Assembly (NCBI GenBank): GCA_965153455.1
Contig: OZ234499.1
Span: 19,030,271-19,094,270 of the forward strand
Reading direction: 5' to 3'
Length of the DNA stretch: 64,000 nt
Source: Sphagnum compactum
Lineage: Eukaryota; Bryophyta; Sphagnopsida; Sphagnales
The position numbers and the translations under genes are program-made. This document shows positions 37,349 to 48,939 of the stretch, one piece after another (the stretch's first letter is position 1; every line of letters starts with the position of its first letter). The notes under the pieces are model-generated. The model did no database searches and was not told the DNA's origin. It saw only the letters and a list, made by a program, of their open reading frames with translations.

Positions 37349-38341
37349 TGTCGCAACCCCACTTTGGCCAAGTGTGGGGGTGAAGCCCAACACTTGGAAA
37401 AGTTGGAACCAAATGTTCAGGGCTCAACAGCAAGGCCCAAAACACCTTTCATTGAGATGTTCTTGGTGTCATTGGAAAGGTCTTCAAACGTAGATATCGA
37501 AAATGGCCTCGCATTGGCCATTCGGACATCTGCAGCCCAAGTTATGGGCAAAAGAAAGGCCGGGAGTCAAACTGGCAGTTTGACTCCCGACCACTAAAAG
37601 TCGGGAATCGACCCTTTCCCGACGTTGTCTCAAAGAGTGCGACATGGAGTTAGAAAGATCTCGACGAGGGCTACAACTTTGGTTTAAACCTCGTTGTGAT
37701 CCGACTGCACATTCGGGAGTTATGGCCGTTCAAAGTTTCGGGAGTCCAGCCGGGACAATTTCGGGACTCCATTTCGGGAGTCCCAACAAAATGTGCCATT
37801 TGGATGTAGCCTTGGCGGCGAGCTGCAGAGAATACTATATGGGGGAAGGTGGTGGCTTCCCCCGAGTCCGGGCCGTGGTGAGTCTTGTGTGTCCAAGTAC
37901 CCGTGGCTTGTCCCAACACCCAAGGGTGTCCCGAATGCTAAACTCCTAATGATGACATTCTTCATTTTGCACATTAAAATTCTTTAAAATTCTTCATTTA
38001 CCACCTTGTCAAAACATTCTTGACCCGCGAATGTTTACCAAATTACACTGGTTGATCGATAAAATTCGTTAAAATTCTTGCTTCTTTGGGCTTCCATAAC
38101 ATTTTCGCACCAAGAATGTCATAACTATGGCTAAACTAACCTCGTGTGGTTGGTTTTTGGATGCAGATTCACACAAGCTAAGCTAGTCCCTCTTCCTAGT
38201 CTAATCCCTGGGCTCCCAACTCGACCCTCTACCCCTTTTTAGAGTTGGAAGCCGGGAGCGGGCCTCTAAGTTTTGACCTTCCGCAACTTGACTTTGTGAA
38301 ACCCTCAAGTGGGTTTCACCCCGGGACTTAGGAGCGCGTCA
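37349..38341 (+). mobile_element. Solo LTR with CTGAA target duplication, plus orientation
   Basis: This 993-bp unit runs TGTCGCAACC...GCGTCA and is flanked by the 5-bp duplication CTGAA (37344-37348 and 38342-38346). Its 5' half is the same subfamily as the solo LTR at 277-1096 (shared block around the AAACACC...GAGGTGTTTTTGG region, in reverse). It has an extra segment of about 170 bp (37946-38120) of AT-rich sequence that the 277-1096 copy lacks. The palindrome is at 37561-37590. Confidence 0.93.
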
Positions 38342-38399
38342 CTGAAGTACTCATGAAGAACAAATGCAACAAAAAAATGAACAACAATGACACTGACCA

Positions 38400-39200
38400 T
38401 GTCGCAACCCCACTTTGGGCAAAAGTGTGAGAATGCAACTCACACTCCCAAAAGTGGGAGAGTTGGAGTCCTCCGGGACTTCCGAAAACTCAGAAGACTA
38501 TTTGAGGGGTCAAATCTCCTCTCATTGGAAAGATCTCAAAGTGTAGATGTCCAAAATGGTCTCACATGAGCCATTTGGACATCTGCAGCCCAAGTTATGG
38601 GCAAAAGAAGGGCCGGGAGTCAAACTGGCAGTTTGACTCCCGACCACTAAAAGTCGGGAATCGATATGATCCCAACGTTTGCAGGAGGAATGCAACATGG
38701 TGTTGGAAAGTTCTCGAGGAGAGTTACAACTTTGGTTCAAGGATCACTCCAATCAGAGGTCAGAGCTGGGAGATACGAGCTCCCAAAGTCCCGGGAGTCC
38801 AACCCGGGATAGTTTCGAGACTCCCCCTTGGGAGTCCCGGGAAAAAGAGCCATTCGGATGTAGCCTCGGCGGAGAGACGCAGAGAATACTATATGGGGGA
38901 AGGTGGTGGCTTCCCCGAGTCCGGACCGTGGTGAATCAAGTGAGTTCGAGTTAGCCTGTGGCTTGTCCCAACACCAAAAGGGTGCAGAACGAGTTCTAAC
39001 CAACTTGGGGTTGGTTTTGATGCAGATTTGAGTAGGTGAGAAGCTTGTCCTCTTCCTAGTCTAATCCCGGGACTTTTAGCATGCCCCTCTACCCCCCTTT
39101 TAATGCTGGAAGTCGGGAGCGGCCCCCAAGTCCCAACTTTCCGCAACTCTACATAGTTGGACCCTCAAGTGGGTTCAACAAGGGACTTAGGAGCGCGTCA
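38400..39200 (+). mobile_element. Solo LTR, plus orientation, no target duplication seen
   Basis: This 801-bp unit runs TGTCGCAACC...GCGTCA, closest to the 9644-10459 copy. The flanks GACCA and TGCAA do not match. It could therefore be an inter-element recombinant, or a copy whose flank was rearranged. The palindrome is at 38614-38642. It lies 58 bp downstream of the previous solo LTR. Confidence 0.88.
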
Positions 39201-39647
39201 TGCAATCTCCTAATTTGCTAAACTTCTACTTCACCTCAATTTATTACAGATCAATCCACATGTTCTATTTCCACTCTAAACTTGACTGTTCAAAAAAGCT
39301 GGTTAGTGTTACCAGAATAACTAGCACCGTAATTTTTACTGGTTATGTTATTCTTAACTATGGAGAATGTCACAACTGTGTTGTGATCACAAATGCTCAT
39401 GCAACTTCAATTTTGACTTGTGATAGGATAGCCTCACACAATTCCCGAAGAATTAGTAGACCATACAAATTGTCTGAGGTGCATTCCTTTAAGGAGCCTA
39501 TTGATTCAAAAAGATTGAAATTGACCTCAACATGTCATTTTCTATTGAAATTGGACGTTCGAGGGAGTGACTCACATAAACATTCACATTTTACCAAGGT
39601 GGGAAAGAGCCAGCAACGAATCAAAGTTCTTGTTCAAGGTGAGAGTA

Positions 39648-39862
39648 CTACATTGTCAAGTCAAATGGTAGGCAAGGCAATCTCTGAATTGATGCACCAA
39701 GAAGATGCAACTTGTGATCTAATTTCTCGTAGCCCCGGTCAACATGACTTACTCCTTCAATGTGCATGGTCCCTTTAGCTGCCATACCTGCAAGGACCAG
39801 AGCAGCTCCTGTTCTCAAATCTGTAGCCAATACTGTTGCTCCATATAGTGAACTACACTGAG
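39648..39862 (-). pseudogene. murA: MurA-like (UDP-GlcNAc enolpyruvyl transferase) C-terminal exon, interrupted by a retrotransposon
   Basis: On the minus strand the frame reads YGATVLATDLRTGAALVLAG, then HVDRGYEKLDHKL and LGASIQR, and stops at 39648-39650. These are the C-terminal signature blocks of MurA, which catalyses the first committed step of peptidoglycan precursor synthesis (enolpyruvyl transfer to UDP-GlcNAc). In mosses, lycophytes and some other plants nuclear MurA serves the plastid peptidoglycan layer. The exon's upstream edge is the target site CTCAG of the gypsy element: rejoining the flanks places a T-rich tract ending in CAG just before the exon, so the element appears to sit at the splice acceptor. 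Other MurA exons were not recognised beyond the element, so this may be a fragment already. Pseudogene status is inferred. Confidence 0.75.
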
Positions 39863-40873
39863 TGTCGCAACCCTAGCTTTGGGCCCGGGACCAAAGGCAA
39901 AGGGGTTATAAGGTTGCGGGTCAAGAGGAAACCCGGGAGTTAAACCAAGAGGTTGCTCGGGAGTTAAACCAAGAGGAAGCCCGGGAGCCAAGGCAAGAGA
40001 AAGCCCGGGAGTCACATCACACTCCCGGGAGTGTAAGAAAGTGTGAGGGAGTGTGAGGGAGTGAACACTCACACTCCCAAGGCAACTCCCACTTTGGGGA
40101 GATGGAGTCCCGGTGGACTCCCAAAACTTCAGAGAGCAATTGCAGGTGTCAAACCTCAATGTCTTGTGGCGTTCTTTATATCATTGGAAAGCTCTTGAAG
40201 CGTAGATATCTAAAATGGGCTCGCATAGCTCATTTGGACATCTGAAACACAAGTTATGGCCAAAAGAAGGATCGGGAGTCGAATTCCCGGGAGTCTGCCA
40301 GTTTTGACTCCCGACCACTAAAAGTCGGGAATCGACCCGAAATACTAGGCTGCAGAGGACGTGCCACATATCGTTGGAAAGCTCTCGACGAGAGCTACAA
40401 CTTTGCTTCAGACCGCATCGCGATCCGAGGTCTGCTCGCAAAGTTATGGGGCTCCAAAGTCGCGGGAGTCGCATTTGGCGCGATTTCGGGACTCCCACGC
40501 GGGAGTCCCGGGAAAAATAGCCATTTGGATGTAGCCTCCGTGGAGAGCTGCAGAGTATACTATAAGGGGGAAGGTGGTGGCTTCCCCCAAGTCCGGGCCG
40601 TGGTGAGTCTTGTGTGTCTGTGTTGCCCGTGGCTCGTCCTAGCACCAAAGGTGCTCCAACTATGCACTAACCACTTTGTGTGGGTTGTGTGCAGGCCCGT
40701 GTGAGTGAATAAGCTTGTCAATTCTTCCTAGTCTATCCCGGGACTTCTAGCACACCCCTCTCACCCCCCCTCTAGTGCTAGAAGTCGGGAGCGTGCTCCA
40801 AGTTCCAACTCCTTCCGCATTGCCACATACTTGGACCCTCAAGTGGGTCCACTAGGAACTTGGGAGTGCGTCA
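39863..40873 (+). repeat. 5' LTR of the intact element
   Basis: It runs TGTCGCAACC...GTGCGTCA. A TATA-like ACTATAAG lies at 40559-40566 and would drive transcription of the element, followed by the conserved GGGGGAAGGTGG block. The U3 part is studded with short CGGGAGTC/GACTCCCG motifs in both orientations. The LTR's own minus-strand open frames are by-products of this composition. Confidence 0.95.
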
Positions 40874-40875
40874 CT

Positions 40876-40888
40876 TGGTATCAGAGCT
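40876..40888 (+). promoter_or_regulatory. Primer-binding site (initiator Met tRNA)
   Basis: TGGTATCAGAGC lies two bases after the 5' LTR. This is the standard plant retrotransposon site complementary to the 3' end of the initiator methionine tRNA, which primes minus-strand synthesis. Confidence 0.93.
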
Positions 40889-40922
40889 CCGGTGAGCTCG
40901 ATCCACTTATTGGGGAGTTCCG

Positions 40923-43900
40923 ATGGCACCAAGGAAGACCCGCAAGCTAGTCCAAGAGCCCGTGGTGGAAGAACCCACCCAAGACCTAGATGTTCCTCCC
41001 GAAGCTATGAGGGAGGAGGAACAAAACCATTCCGAAGATGAAGAAGACCGTGTTAGCCTTGAGGAGCATGAAAATGAAGAGGAGCAACCTAATGCGGTGC
41101 TCTTCACCCCGGAACAATTGGAGGTCTTACTCAAAATGAATAGGCCCGATTTTAGTGAATTGGTTGAGGCCCTCAAGGGAGGTTCATCCAAAAGTGTGGG
41201 GTTCAAGCCCGCTAGGCCCGGGAACTTTGATGGGGCCCGGGATCGGAAAGTTGTGGATGCTTGGCTTGCGGAAATGGAGGACTACCTTCATGCCGCCAAG
41301 GTTGGTCGGCATTCGGCCGTGGAACTTGCCCAATCCTATTTGAAGGACTATGCCTCCACATGGTGGAGGACGGTGAGGCAAGAAGAAGGGAAGACCCATG
41401 GCTACACATGGGAATTCTTCAAGGAGCGTATTGAGTTGGAATTCATTCCCAAGAATTCCAACTACATTTCAAGATGCAAACTCCGTGACCTTGAGAATGG
41501 GAGCAATGACAACTTGCGCCAATATGTGAGGGCTTACTCCGAACTCATGCTTGAGATTCGACATATGCATGAGTTAGACCGGGTGTGCCACTTTGTGATG
41601 GGACTTCCCACTTGGGCCAAACGCAAGCTTGAGGAGAATTGGCCCACCTCACTAACCGAAGCCATCATGAAAGTGGAAGGCTTTTCGGATGTTGGGCGTG
41701 GTGAGAAGTCCGGATTCAAAAGGGATAACAAGTTCCCTCATAAGAAGGCACGCCATGAAGGGGAATGGAACCGAGGCCAAGACACCTCAAAAGGGGAAAA
41801 ACCTAAACAATTCCAAGGCTCGGGTTTCAAACCCAAGGGAAATTTTGTGAAGAAAGGGGCTCCTTTCAAAGGGAGCCAACCCAAAGGAGATGTTAGTGGC
41901 AAACCTAAGGGAACATGTTTCAATTGTAATGAAGTGGGCCATTACTCCAAAGATTGCCCCAAACCCAAACCGGGGAGTGGGGCTTCTAAGGTAATTGCCC
42001 TCACCTCCCACCTAGCCGAAGGTGAATGTAACCGCCTTATTTTCTTAAAAGGGAAAGTTTCTAAGCGGGAAGTTTTATGTCTTTTGGACACAGGCGCTTC
42101 CCACAACTTCATAACCCAAGAAAGTGCCCAAAGAATGGAGCTCCGGTTGGAGGAGCTCAAGGCACCCATAGAGGTGCATTTTGCGGATGGGATTCCCCAT
42201 CCCACCAAGTTGCAAGCAAGAGATGTGCCGCTCCAATTGGGGAATTGGAGAGGCAAGGTGGATTTGTTAGTCTCCACCTTAGGGGGCATGGATTGCATTT
42301 TGGGAATGGAATTCATCACACAAAACAATGTGCTCATAGAAGGGCACAATAGGCTAGTTAGGATCCCATCCAAGAGTGGGATTGTGCGGGTGAAGGCACA
42401 TGAAGTGCCTAGTGTGGGTGAGACCACCATCCACTTGATGTTGGGAAAGAACTTGGAAAAAGAATGTGGGGGAGGCTACGGCATGTTATGTGTGATGCGG
42501 GTGTTGGATGAGTTTGAACCAAAGGAGGCCACCAAGGTGGTGAGCCCCCACAAGTGCATCAAGCAAGTGTTAGAGGAATTCCCGGATGTGATGCCCGAAG
42601 AGTTGCCCGACGAGTTGCCCCCGAGAAGACAAGTGGACCATGCCATTGAGGTGGTCCCGGGAGTGGCACCTCCCGCTAAGGCCCCGTATCGAATGAGTCA
42701 TGAAGAGTTAAAAGAGCTCAAGGTTCAACTCGAAGAACTCCTTGCAAAGGGATACATCAAGCCTAGCAAGTCACCATATGGGGCGCCCGTCCTTTTTGCT
42801 CACAAGAAGGATGGGACTTTGAGGATGTGCGTAGATTATAGAGCCCTCAACAAGGTGACGGTGAAGAATCGGTACCCATTGCCTCGGATTGATGACTTGT
42901 TTGATCGGCTTTCGGGAGCCAAAGTGTTTAGTAGGATTGACCTACGTTCGGGATACTACCAAATTCGAATTGCACAAGGGGATGAAGAGAAAACCGCTTG
43001 CCGCACAAGGTATGGTTCATATGAATTCTTGGTGATGCCATTTGGGCTCACCAATGCACCCGCCACATTTTGCACCCTCATGAATGACATTTTCCGAGAG
43101 TGGCTTGATGATTTTGTGGTCGTCTACATAGACGACATTTTGATCTATAGTAGCTCCTTGGAGGAGCATGCGGAGCACCTTCGTAAGGTGTTCCAAAGGT
43201 TAAAAGAAAACAAGTTGTATGCCAAGTTCGAGAAGTGTGAGTTTGGAGTCTCGGAGGTGGACTTCCTTGGGCATAGGATCACCCAAGAAGGTTTGAAAAT
43301 GGATGACCACAAGGTGAAAGCAATCTTGGATTGGGAACCACCTAAGTCCGTTCCCGCCTTAAGGTCCTTTTTGGGATTGGCTTCTTATTATCGCAAGTTC
43401 ATCAAGAACTTTGCAAAGATAGCCACACCTTTGACAAACCTTTTGAAGAAGTCATCCGGGACTTATGAATGGGAGGAGGCATGCAATGAGGCCTTTGAGA
43501 CTTTGAAAGGCATTTTGGTGAAGGCGCCCGTGTTGAAGTTGCCCGATTTTGACAAGGACTTTGAGATCCATTCCGATGCGTCCGACTTTGCCATAGGAGG
43601 AGTCCTAGTGCAAGATGGAAGGCCGGTGGCCTTCGAAAGCAAGAAGTTGAATGAGACGGAGCGAAGGTGGCCAACCCATGAAAAGGAAATGTGGGCCGTG
43701 ATACATTGTCTCAAGACTTGGGGCCATTACATAGGTTCCAAAGATGTGGTGGTGTGGACCGACAATGTCACCTTGAAGTACTTCGCAACTCAACCAAAGT
43801 TGTCATCAAAACAAGTGAGATGGCAAGACACATTGGCTTTGTTCAATGTGGACATTCGGCATAAGCCCGGGAAGGAAAATGTGGTGCCGGACGCATTGAG

Positions 43901-45413
43901 TCGGAAACACCAACTCAAAGTGGTGTATGTGGGGGAAACAAAGTTCCAAAAGGATGTTCGACTTGGGAGCCGTCGGGATGAATTTGCCAAGGAAAGGAAG
44001 CAAGACATTCAAAAGGGGATCAAGTCCCACTTCCACTTGCGAGATGGACTTTTGTGGTATAAGCAAAGTCGGCTCTATGTTCCAAAAGGGAGGCTAAGAG
44101 ATGTGCTTTTGAAGGAATGCCATGATGGGCCCCTTGCGGGTCACGGTGGTGCAAAGCGCACCACCACATTCCTCAAGAAGTCCTATTATTGGCCCAACTT
44201 GAAGGAGGATGCGGAGGAATACGTGAAGACTTGCTTGACTTGCCAACAAAACCGGGCACTCAATAAAAAGCAAGCGGGATTGTTGCGACCGTTACCCATT
44301 CCGGAAGGGCCGTGGGAAAGTGTCTCCATGGATTTCATGGTGAGTTTGCCACCATCAAAGGGGTTTGATGCGATCATGGTGGTGGTGGATCGGTTTAGCA
44401 AGATGGCACATTTCATTCCTACCAAGGATAGTGCCACGGCCCAAGAGACGGGAAGGTTGTTCTTCACCCACGTGTTCAAGCATCATGGCCTCCCAAAGGA
44501 CATTGTGTCGGACCGAGACCCCAAGTTCACAAGCAAGTTTTGGAGAGCCTTGTGGAAGCGCATGGGGTCCGAGCTCAAGATGAGCACTTCCTTTCGGCCT
44601 CAAACGGATGGACAAACCGAGAGGGTGAACTTGGTGATCCAACAATTCCTAAGGAATTATGTGGCAGCGGATCAACAAGATTGGGTGGACCATTTGGAGT
44701 TGGCCGAATTTTGTTACAACAATTCGGAGCATTCGGCAACGGGGGCCACCCCATTTCAAATGGTGACGGGCAAGTCACCAATTGTGCCCACAACTTGGGT
44801 TGGGCAACCCCCAAGTGATGCAAGTGAGGAAGTGCCCATGGTCACACAACTTGATGAAGAAAGGCGACGCTTGTGGGAGATGGCCAAGGCCAATCTTGAG
44901 AAGGCGCATAAAAGGTACAAGAGTTTTGCGGACAAGTCCCGTCGAGAGGTGAATTTTGAAGAAGGGGATGAAGTATGGTTGAACATCAAGAACTTCCGGT
45001 TGCCCGAAGGATTGAGCCATAAGTTCTTGGGCCCATATGCGGGTCCATTCAAAGTGTTGGAAAAGAAATTTCCCGACACTTACAAGTTAGAACTACCGGA
45101 AAATCTCAAGGTTCATCCCATATTTCATGTTTCGCTTTTGAAGCCGGTCGTCCGTGATGCCTCAAGGCCCGATCGAGAGCACAACTCAAGGCCCCCTCCG
45201 GATTTGGTTCATAATGAACCGGAATTTGAAGTGGAGGCCGTGCTCAAGTCAAGGCAACTAAAGGGGCAAGAGCGGGAGTACTTGGTCAAGTGGAAAGGAT
45301 ACCATCCAATAGAGGCATCTTGGGTGAATGAGTCCGACATGGAACATGCCCAAGAAGCCATAGAAGAATTCCACAATAGACCGGCTAAAAGGCAAAGGAA
45401 ACATAGAGCGTGA
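40923..45413 (+). CDS. Gag-Pol polyprotein with C-terminal chromodomain
   Basis: One uninterrupted frame of 1496 residues starts at the ATG 35 bp after the primer-binding site. In order: retrotransposon Gag domain (about 110-250, with WWRTV), a CCHC zinc knuckle (about 332-345), aspartic protease with D389 in LLDTGAS, reverse transcriptase with YIDD (735-738), RNase H with D885 in the HSDAS block, integrase with an H-H-C-C zinc finger (about 1070-1120) and catalytic D1137, D1197 and E1233 (D-59-D-35-E), and a chromodomain (about 1434-1483, YLVKWKGY and ASW blocks). Gag and Pol share one frame without a shift. The chromodomain probably guides integration to methylated chromatin, as known for chromoviruses. 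All catalytic residues are present, so the element looks competent. Confidence 0.97.
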   Translation: MAPRKTRKLVQEPVVEEPTQDLDVPPEAMREEEQNHSEDEEDRVSLEEHENEEEQPNAVLFTPEQLEVLLKMNRPDFSELVEALKGGSSKSVGFKPARPGNFDGARDRKVVDAWLAEMEDYLHAAKVGRHSAVELAQSYLKDYASTWWRTVRQEEGKTHGYTWEFFKERIELEFIPKNSNYISRCKLRDLENGSNDNLRQYVRAYSELMLEIRHMHELDRVCHFVMGLPTWAKRKLEENWPTSLTEAIMKVEGFSDVGRGEKSGFKRDNKFPHKKARHEGEWNRGQDTSKGEKPKQFQGSGFKPKGNFVKKGAPFKGSQPKGDVSGKPKGTCFNCNEVGHYSKDCPKPKPGSGASKVIALTSHLAEGECNRLIFLKGKVSKREVLCLLDTGASHNFITQESAQRMELRLEELKAPIEVHFADGIPHPTKLQARDVPLQLGNWRGKVDLLVSTLGGMDCILGMEFITQNNVLIEGHNRLVRIPSKSGIVRVKAHEVPSVGETTIHLMLGKNLEKECGGGYGMLCVMRVLDEFEPKEATKVVSPHKCIKQVLEEFPDVMPEELPDELPPRRQVDHAIEVVPGVAPPAKAPYRMSHEELKELKVQLEELLAKGYIKPSKSPYGAPVLFAHKKDGTLRMCVDYRALNKVTVKNRYPLPRIDDLFDRLSGAKVFSRIDLRSGYYQIRIAQGDEEKTACRTRYGSYEFLVMPFGLTNAPATFCTLMNDIFREWLDDFVVVYIDDILIYSSSLEEHAEHLRKVFQRLKENKLYAKFEKCEFGVSEVDFLGHRITQEGLKMDDHKVKAILDWEPPKSVPALRSFLGLASYYRKFIKNFAKIATPLTNLLKKSSGTYEWEEACNEAFETLKGILVKAPVLKLPDFDKDFEIHSDASDFAIGGVLVQDGRPVAFESKKLNETERRWPTHEKEMWAVIHCLKTWGHYIGSKDVVVWTDNVTLKYFATQPKLSSKQVRWQDTLALFNVDIRHKPGKENVVPDALSRKHQLKVVYVGETKFQKDVRLGSRRDEFAKERKQDIQKGIKSHFHLRDGLLWYKQSRLYVPKGRLRDVLLKECHDGPLAGHGGAKRTTTFLKKSYYWPNLKEDAEEYVKTCLTCQQNRALNKKQAGLLRPLPIPEGPWESVSMDFMVSLPPSKGFDAIMVVVDRFSKMAHFIPTKDSATAQETGRLFFTHVFKHHGLPKDIVSDRDPKFTSKFWRALWKRMGSELKMSTSFRPQTDGQTERVNLVIQQFLRNYVAADQQDWVDHLELAEFCYNNSEHSATGATPFQMVTGKSPIVPTTWVGQPPSDASEEVPMVTQLDEERRRLWEMAKANLEKAHKRYKSFADKSRREVNFEEGDEVWLNIKNFRLPEGLSHKFLGPYAGPFKVLEKKFPDTYKLELPENLKVHPIFHVSLLKPVVRDASRPDREHNSRPPPDLVHNEPEFEVEAVLKSRQLKGQEREYLVKWKGYHPIEASWVNESDMEHAQEAIEEFHNRPAKRQRKHRA

Positions 45414-46200
45414 TGAGGACATCACCTTTCTTTTAGGGGGCGGAAAGTTACACAAATGTACCAAATCAAGTTGTAAGTGAAATAAAGGCTAAAGACTTCC
45501 GAGAGATTGCATCACAAACATAATAATATGTTAGAAAAGGGGGCGTTATCAAGTGGCATGGACAAATGGAACTTTCTTGCGTAAGCCCAAATCAAAATCG
45601 GACTCCTACTTGGGGGCTAGGAGAAATCTTGGTCCGAAAAGAGGAGGCAAGCAAGGTGAGCTTGCGGGGACGTGCACATGCCCAAAGTGCATCCCAAGGG
45701 GTTGGTTGGTAGTGGCGGCCAACGCGGGAAGTCATGACCCCGTTCGTGTACTATAATCGCGTATCTTGGGACTTAGGCTTTTGCAAAGCCTAAACGTCGC
45801 TTCTCGTACCTTGATAAGCATACCTTTAGGAAAGGCTTGATTGTTGTGATCAAGGCGCAAGATTGCGAAAGGAGTCATGTCAAGTAGCTTAGGTCAAGAT
45901 TAGGCTTGGCTTGAGTTCCTCATGAGGGGAAGGTTGAAAGAATGGCCTCCCAAATGAGGGCTTCGTCAATTAGGCTAGTTAGGTCTTTTGACGAAGCGAT
46001 GGAGGGTTTCTATTGAGACACCCTTGGACTTGCCAAGAGAGTGTTGGAAGCTTGGGGACGCCTAAGTTAGCTTGAGGCAAGGTCCGGCCGCAAGGAGTCG
46101 GCATTTGATGGCCAAGGATCCAAAAGAAAGCAATTGTAATTGTTGAAAGAAATTCTAAGTGTCAATGAGGACATTGACCTCTCCTTCTAGTGGGGGAGAG
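45414..46200 (+). other. Non-coding region of the element with two polypurine-tract-like sites
   Basis: No coding frame is apparent. A G-rich tract at about 45434-45447 (TTTTAGGGGGCGG) lies just after the stop codon, and a second (TAGTGGGGGAGAG) lies directly before the 3' LTR at about 46188-46200. Their upstream contexts are alike (GAGGACAT followed by a pyrimidine-rich CCTTTC/CTCC run). The second is the plus-strand primer; the first may be an internal tract or the relic of a duplicated element end. Confidence 0.75.
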
Positions 46201-47211
46201 TGTCGCAACCCTAGCTTTGGGCCCGGGACCAAAGGCAAAGGGGTTATAAGGTTGCGGGTCAAGAGGAAACCCGGGAGTTAAACCAAGAGGTTGCTCGGGA
46301 GTTAAACCAAGAGGAAGCCCGGGAGCCAAGGCAAGAGAAAGCCCGGGAGTCACATCACACTCCCGGGAGTGTAAGAAAGTGTGAGGGAGTGTGAGGGAGT
46401 GAACACTCACACTCCCAAGGCAACTCCCACTTTGGGGAGATGGAGTCCCGGTGGACTCCCAAAACTTCAGAGAGCAATTGCAGGTGTCAAACCTCAATGT
46501 CTTGTGGCGTTCTTTATATCATTGGAAAGCTCTTGAAGCGTAGATATCTAAAATGGGCTCGCATAGCTCATTTGGACATCTGAAACACAAGTTATGGCCA
46601 AAAGAAGGATCGGGAGTCGAATTCCCGGGAGTCTGCCAGTTTTGACTCCCGACCACTAAAAGTCGGGAATCGACCCGAAATACTAGGCTGCAGAGGACGT
46701 GCCACATATCGTTGGAAAGCTCTCGACGAGAGCTACAACTTTGCTTCAGACCGCATCGCGATCCGAGGTCTGCTCGCAAAGTTATGGGGCTCCAAAGTCG
46801 CGGGAGTCGCATTTGGCGCGATTTCGGGACTCCCACGCGGGAGTCCCGGGAAAAATAGCCATTTGGATGTAGCCTCCGTGGAGAGCTGCAGAGTATACTA
46901 TAAGGGGGAAGGTGGTGGCTTCCCCCAAGTCCGGGCCGTGGTGAGTCTTGTGTGTCTGTGTTGCCCGTGGCTCGTCCTAGCACCAAAGGTGCTCCAACTA
47001 TGCACTAACCACTTTGTGTGGGTTGTGTGCAGGCCCGTGTGAGTGAATAAGCTTGTCAATTCTTCCTAGTCTATCCCGGGACTTCTAGCACACCCCTCTC
47101 ACCCCCCCTCTAGTGCTAGAAGTCGGGAGCGTGCTCCAAGTTCCAACTCCTTCCGCATTGCCACATACTTGGACCCTCAAGTGGGTCCACTAGGAACTTG
47201 GGAGTGCGTCA
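46201..47211 (+). repeat. 3' LTR of the intact element
   Basis: The same 1011-bp sequence as the 5' LTR; I found no difference in the blocks I compared. It ends GTGCGTCA, followed by the target duplication CTGAG. Confidence 0.95.
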
Positions 47212-47216
47212 CTGAG

Positions 47217-48190
47217 TGAAATGCAATAAACTCACCGAGTGTCCTTTGGAATTTGTTACATCCTCTCAGGACCTAGTTCAATGCTCAATTTGGCAACAAT
47301 AACAATATTCTGAAGACAATTAGGACCTGTCCCATGCTAATAGGTTGGTACATCATGAAGAGAATAAGTTCAGATCCAATATTAAGTCTTTAGAGCCTCT
47401 GATCTTTATTCAAGTGGTGGGCTTATAGCTACCTTGCAAGCAACTAAATTGGCCTTGTTAATGGCTTTAAAAAGGCCTCTTTTCAAAGAGACTACAGCTC
47501 CTTTGGAGTCAAGAGACACCGGAACTTACAATCTGTCAATAGACACAATGTCTTTTTTGTTTCTTTTAGCATGAACCTCTTTCCTAACATGATCTTATTG
47601 CTTCTGATGGGAGATACATATCTACACTGGTTTATCCAGAAGGTGGAAAAAACATGGGGGTGAAGGAACTTAAAACACTGTTCATTCATTAGCACCTGAT
47701 GATCTTCATACGAGGAACAAATCTAATGTTCCTGTTATTGGTGTAGAAGCATTTTTATAAGATATTATGGGCAAGAAGCCGATGAATCAACCAGACAGAT
47801 GTTGCATCTACCAAGCTCGCAACTGTCCCTGCAAAATTAGCAAGACAAGGGAGGCCCAATCGTTACGAATGGAGCCGTTGTTCCCCAAAGAGGGGGTGCT
47901 CCTGGTACTAAAATTCATTACATCTTCTTCACTGATTTTTTCCCTGCAAGCACATAATGTTGGTAAATGCATTTCTTTCGTACTCCCAGTTCTGGTAACT
48001 CTGAAAGAGCTGTATATGTGACGGAGAGTTATGAAACAGAGTCCTCTTGGCCCATTGTGATCTGGATTCTTCTGCAACAATCTTGGGTATTAGTATGACA
48101 TCCACTGAACTTGTGCTGTACATGTTTAATGCTGCAAGAAGTCTGTAGGAATTAGAATCTCTATGTTACAGCAAGTTAAAATTAAGGGCT
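47217..48190. other. Flank of the insertion, no recognised gene
   Basis: The first 20 bp read on the minus strand as a T-rich tract ending in CAG, consistent with the intron end of the MurA-like gene. Beyond it are short frames on the minus strand (for example 47808-48080) that could be exons, but I do not recognise MurA blocks in them. Confidence 0.4.
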
Positions 48191-48208
48191 TTGCATGCAA
48201 TTGTAGTT

Positions 48209-48435
48209 CTTTTTCTAGTGTCTTACCTTGGTTGGTATGTGGGTGGTTTCAAACCGGTGTGCACAAAAGATATGTGGGAGCAAGAGAAAGACGCATGGAA
48301 AAAGAGGCAAGTATCATATGATCCCAAAGACGAGGCTATCTTGGATCCAATATTTGCAGAAGCAGCAGCAACTGACAACCCCAATCGAAACCCAAGTCAA
48401 AACTTCAACGGATCAGATTATTTTGAAGCTTTGGT
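48209..48435 (+). pseudogene. Exon-like fragment, unidentified (basic/acidic, possible membrane start)
   Basis: A frame begins after a TTTTTCTAG acceptor-like site and reads through a hydrophobic start (YLGWYVGGF), then a charged stretch (WEQEKDAWKKR), to a donor-like GTGAGA at 48436. The segment looks like a real exon, but I do not recognise the family and find no neighbouring exon of the same protein. Confidence 0.4.
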
Positions 48436-48939
48436 GAGAGATGTTCCTTTGCATGCTACGTTCATAGTACCTGCTTTCCTGGTCCAGTCCTGACAGTAGG
48501 CTAGCTCATCCTTCCATCAACGCATAGTTTTCGTGCCATCAGACTTATTTTTCCGTTCATACTCCAATACTTACACTGTATATGCTGTTATATTTCTCTT
48601 GATACTCCTAAACCCCCTCTCTTTTGATGGCTTTAGAGAATGAGGGATTGGACTCAAGTACAGAGATTACAACAATGAAAACACGACAGGCAGAGGCATA
48701 TCTACAGAAGCTGCAAATTTCAGTAAGCACTTTGGTGCTCTTATCAAGCTATACTTGATATCTGAGATCCAAGGGATCCTCAATCAGCAAGGGTCCTTGT
48801 CTGCACTAAACAACAAAGAAAAGAGGAAACAGGAGAGACTGTGATAATCAATTGGGGTGCTGAAAGCAGGTGCATTCGAATGATGCTTAGAGATGACTCT
48901 TGCTATTGTATGCAGAAACAGTACCCACATGGAAGACCA

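Larger units (their letters stand above)
35992..38370 (+). repeat. 151-bp tandem repeat, three copies, interrupted by two solo LTRs
   Basis: Units begin ATGACAACCATGAAAAAGAT at 35992, 37101 and 37252. The first and second are separated by a solo LTR; subtracting it (957 bp including one target copy) gives a spacing of about 152 bp, equal to the 151 bp between units two and three. The third unit is itself split by the solo LTR at 37349-38341 and resumes at 38342. The array therefore predates both insertions. No coding function is evident. Confidence 0.85.
39863..47211 (+). mobile_element. Intact Ty3/gypsy LTR retrotransposon with chromodomain (chromovirus type)
   Basis: The element is 7349 bp: 5' LTR 39863-40873, primer-binding site 40876-40888, a single gag-pol frame 40923-45413, about 790 bp of non-coding sequence, a polypurine tract at about 46190-46200, and 3' LTR 46201-47211. 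Both LTRs are 1011 bp and look identical wherever I compared them. The 5-bp target duplication CTGAG is perfect (39858-39862 and 47212-47216). The uninterrupted polyprotein and matching LTRs mark a very recent, possibly still active insertion. Domain order (protease, RT, RNase H, integrase, chromodomain) is that of Ty3/gypsy chromoviruses. Confidence 0.97.

Noticed and set aside
39200-39778. 192-codon plus-strand ORF between a solo LTR and the gypsy element
   Set aside because: Its 3' part is antisense to the MurA exon, and the rest has no recognisable motif; treated as a shadow frame.
40181-40648. 155-codon minus-strand frame present in both LTRs
   Set aside because: It lies inside U3/R sequence, is identical in both LTRs because the LTRs are identical, and has no protein motif.
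40876-40888. Possible tRNA gene remnant
   Set aside because: Only the 3'-end complement of initiator Met tRNA is present, exactly where a retrotransposon primer-binding site belongs.
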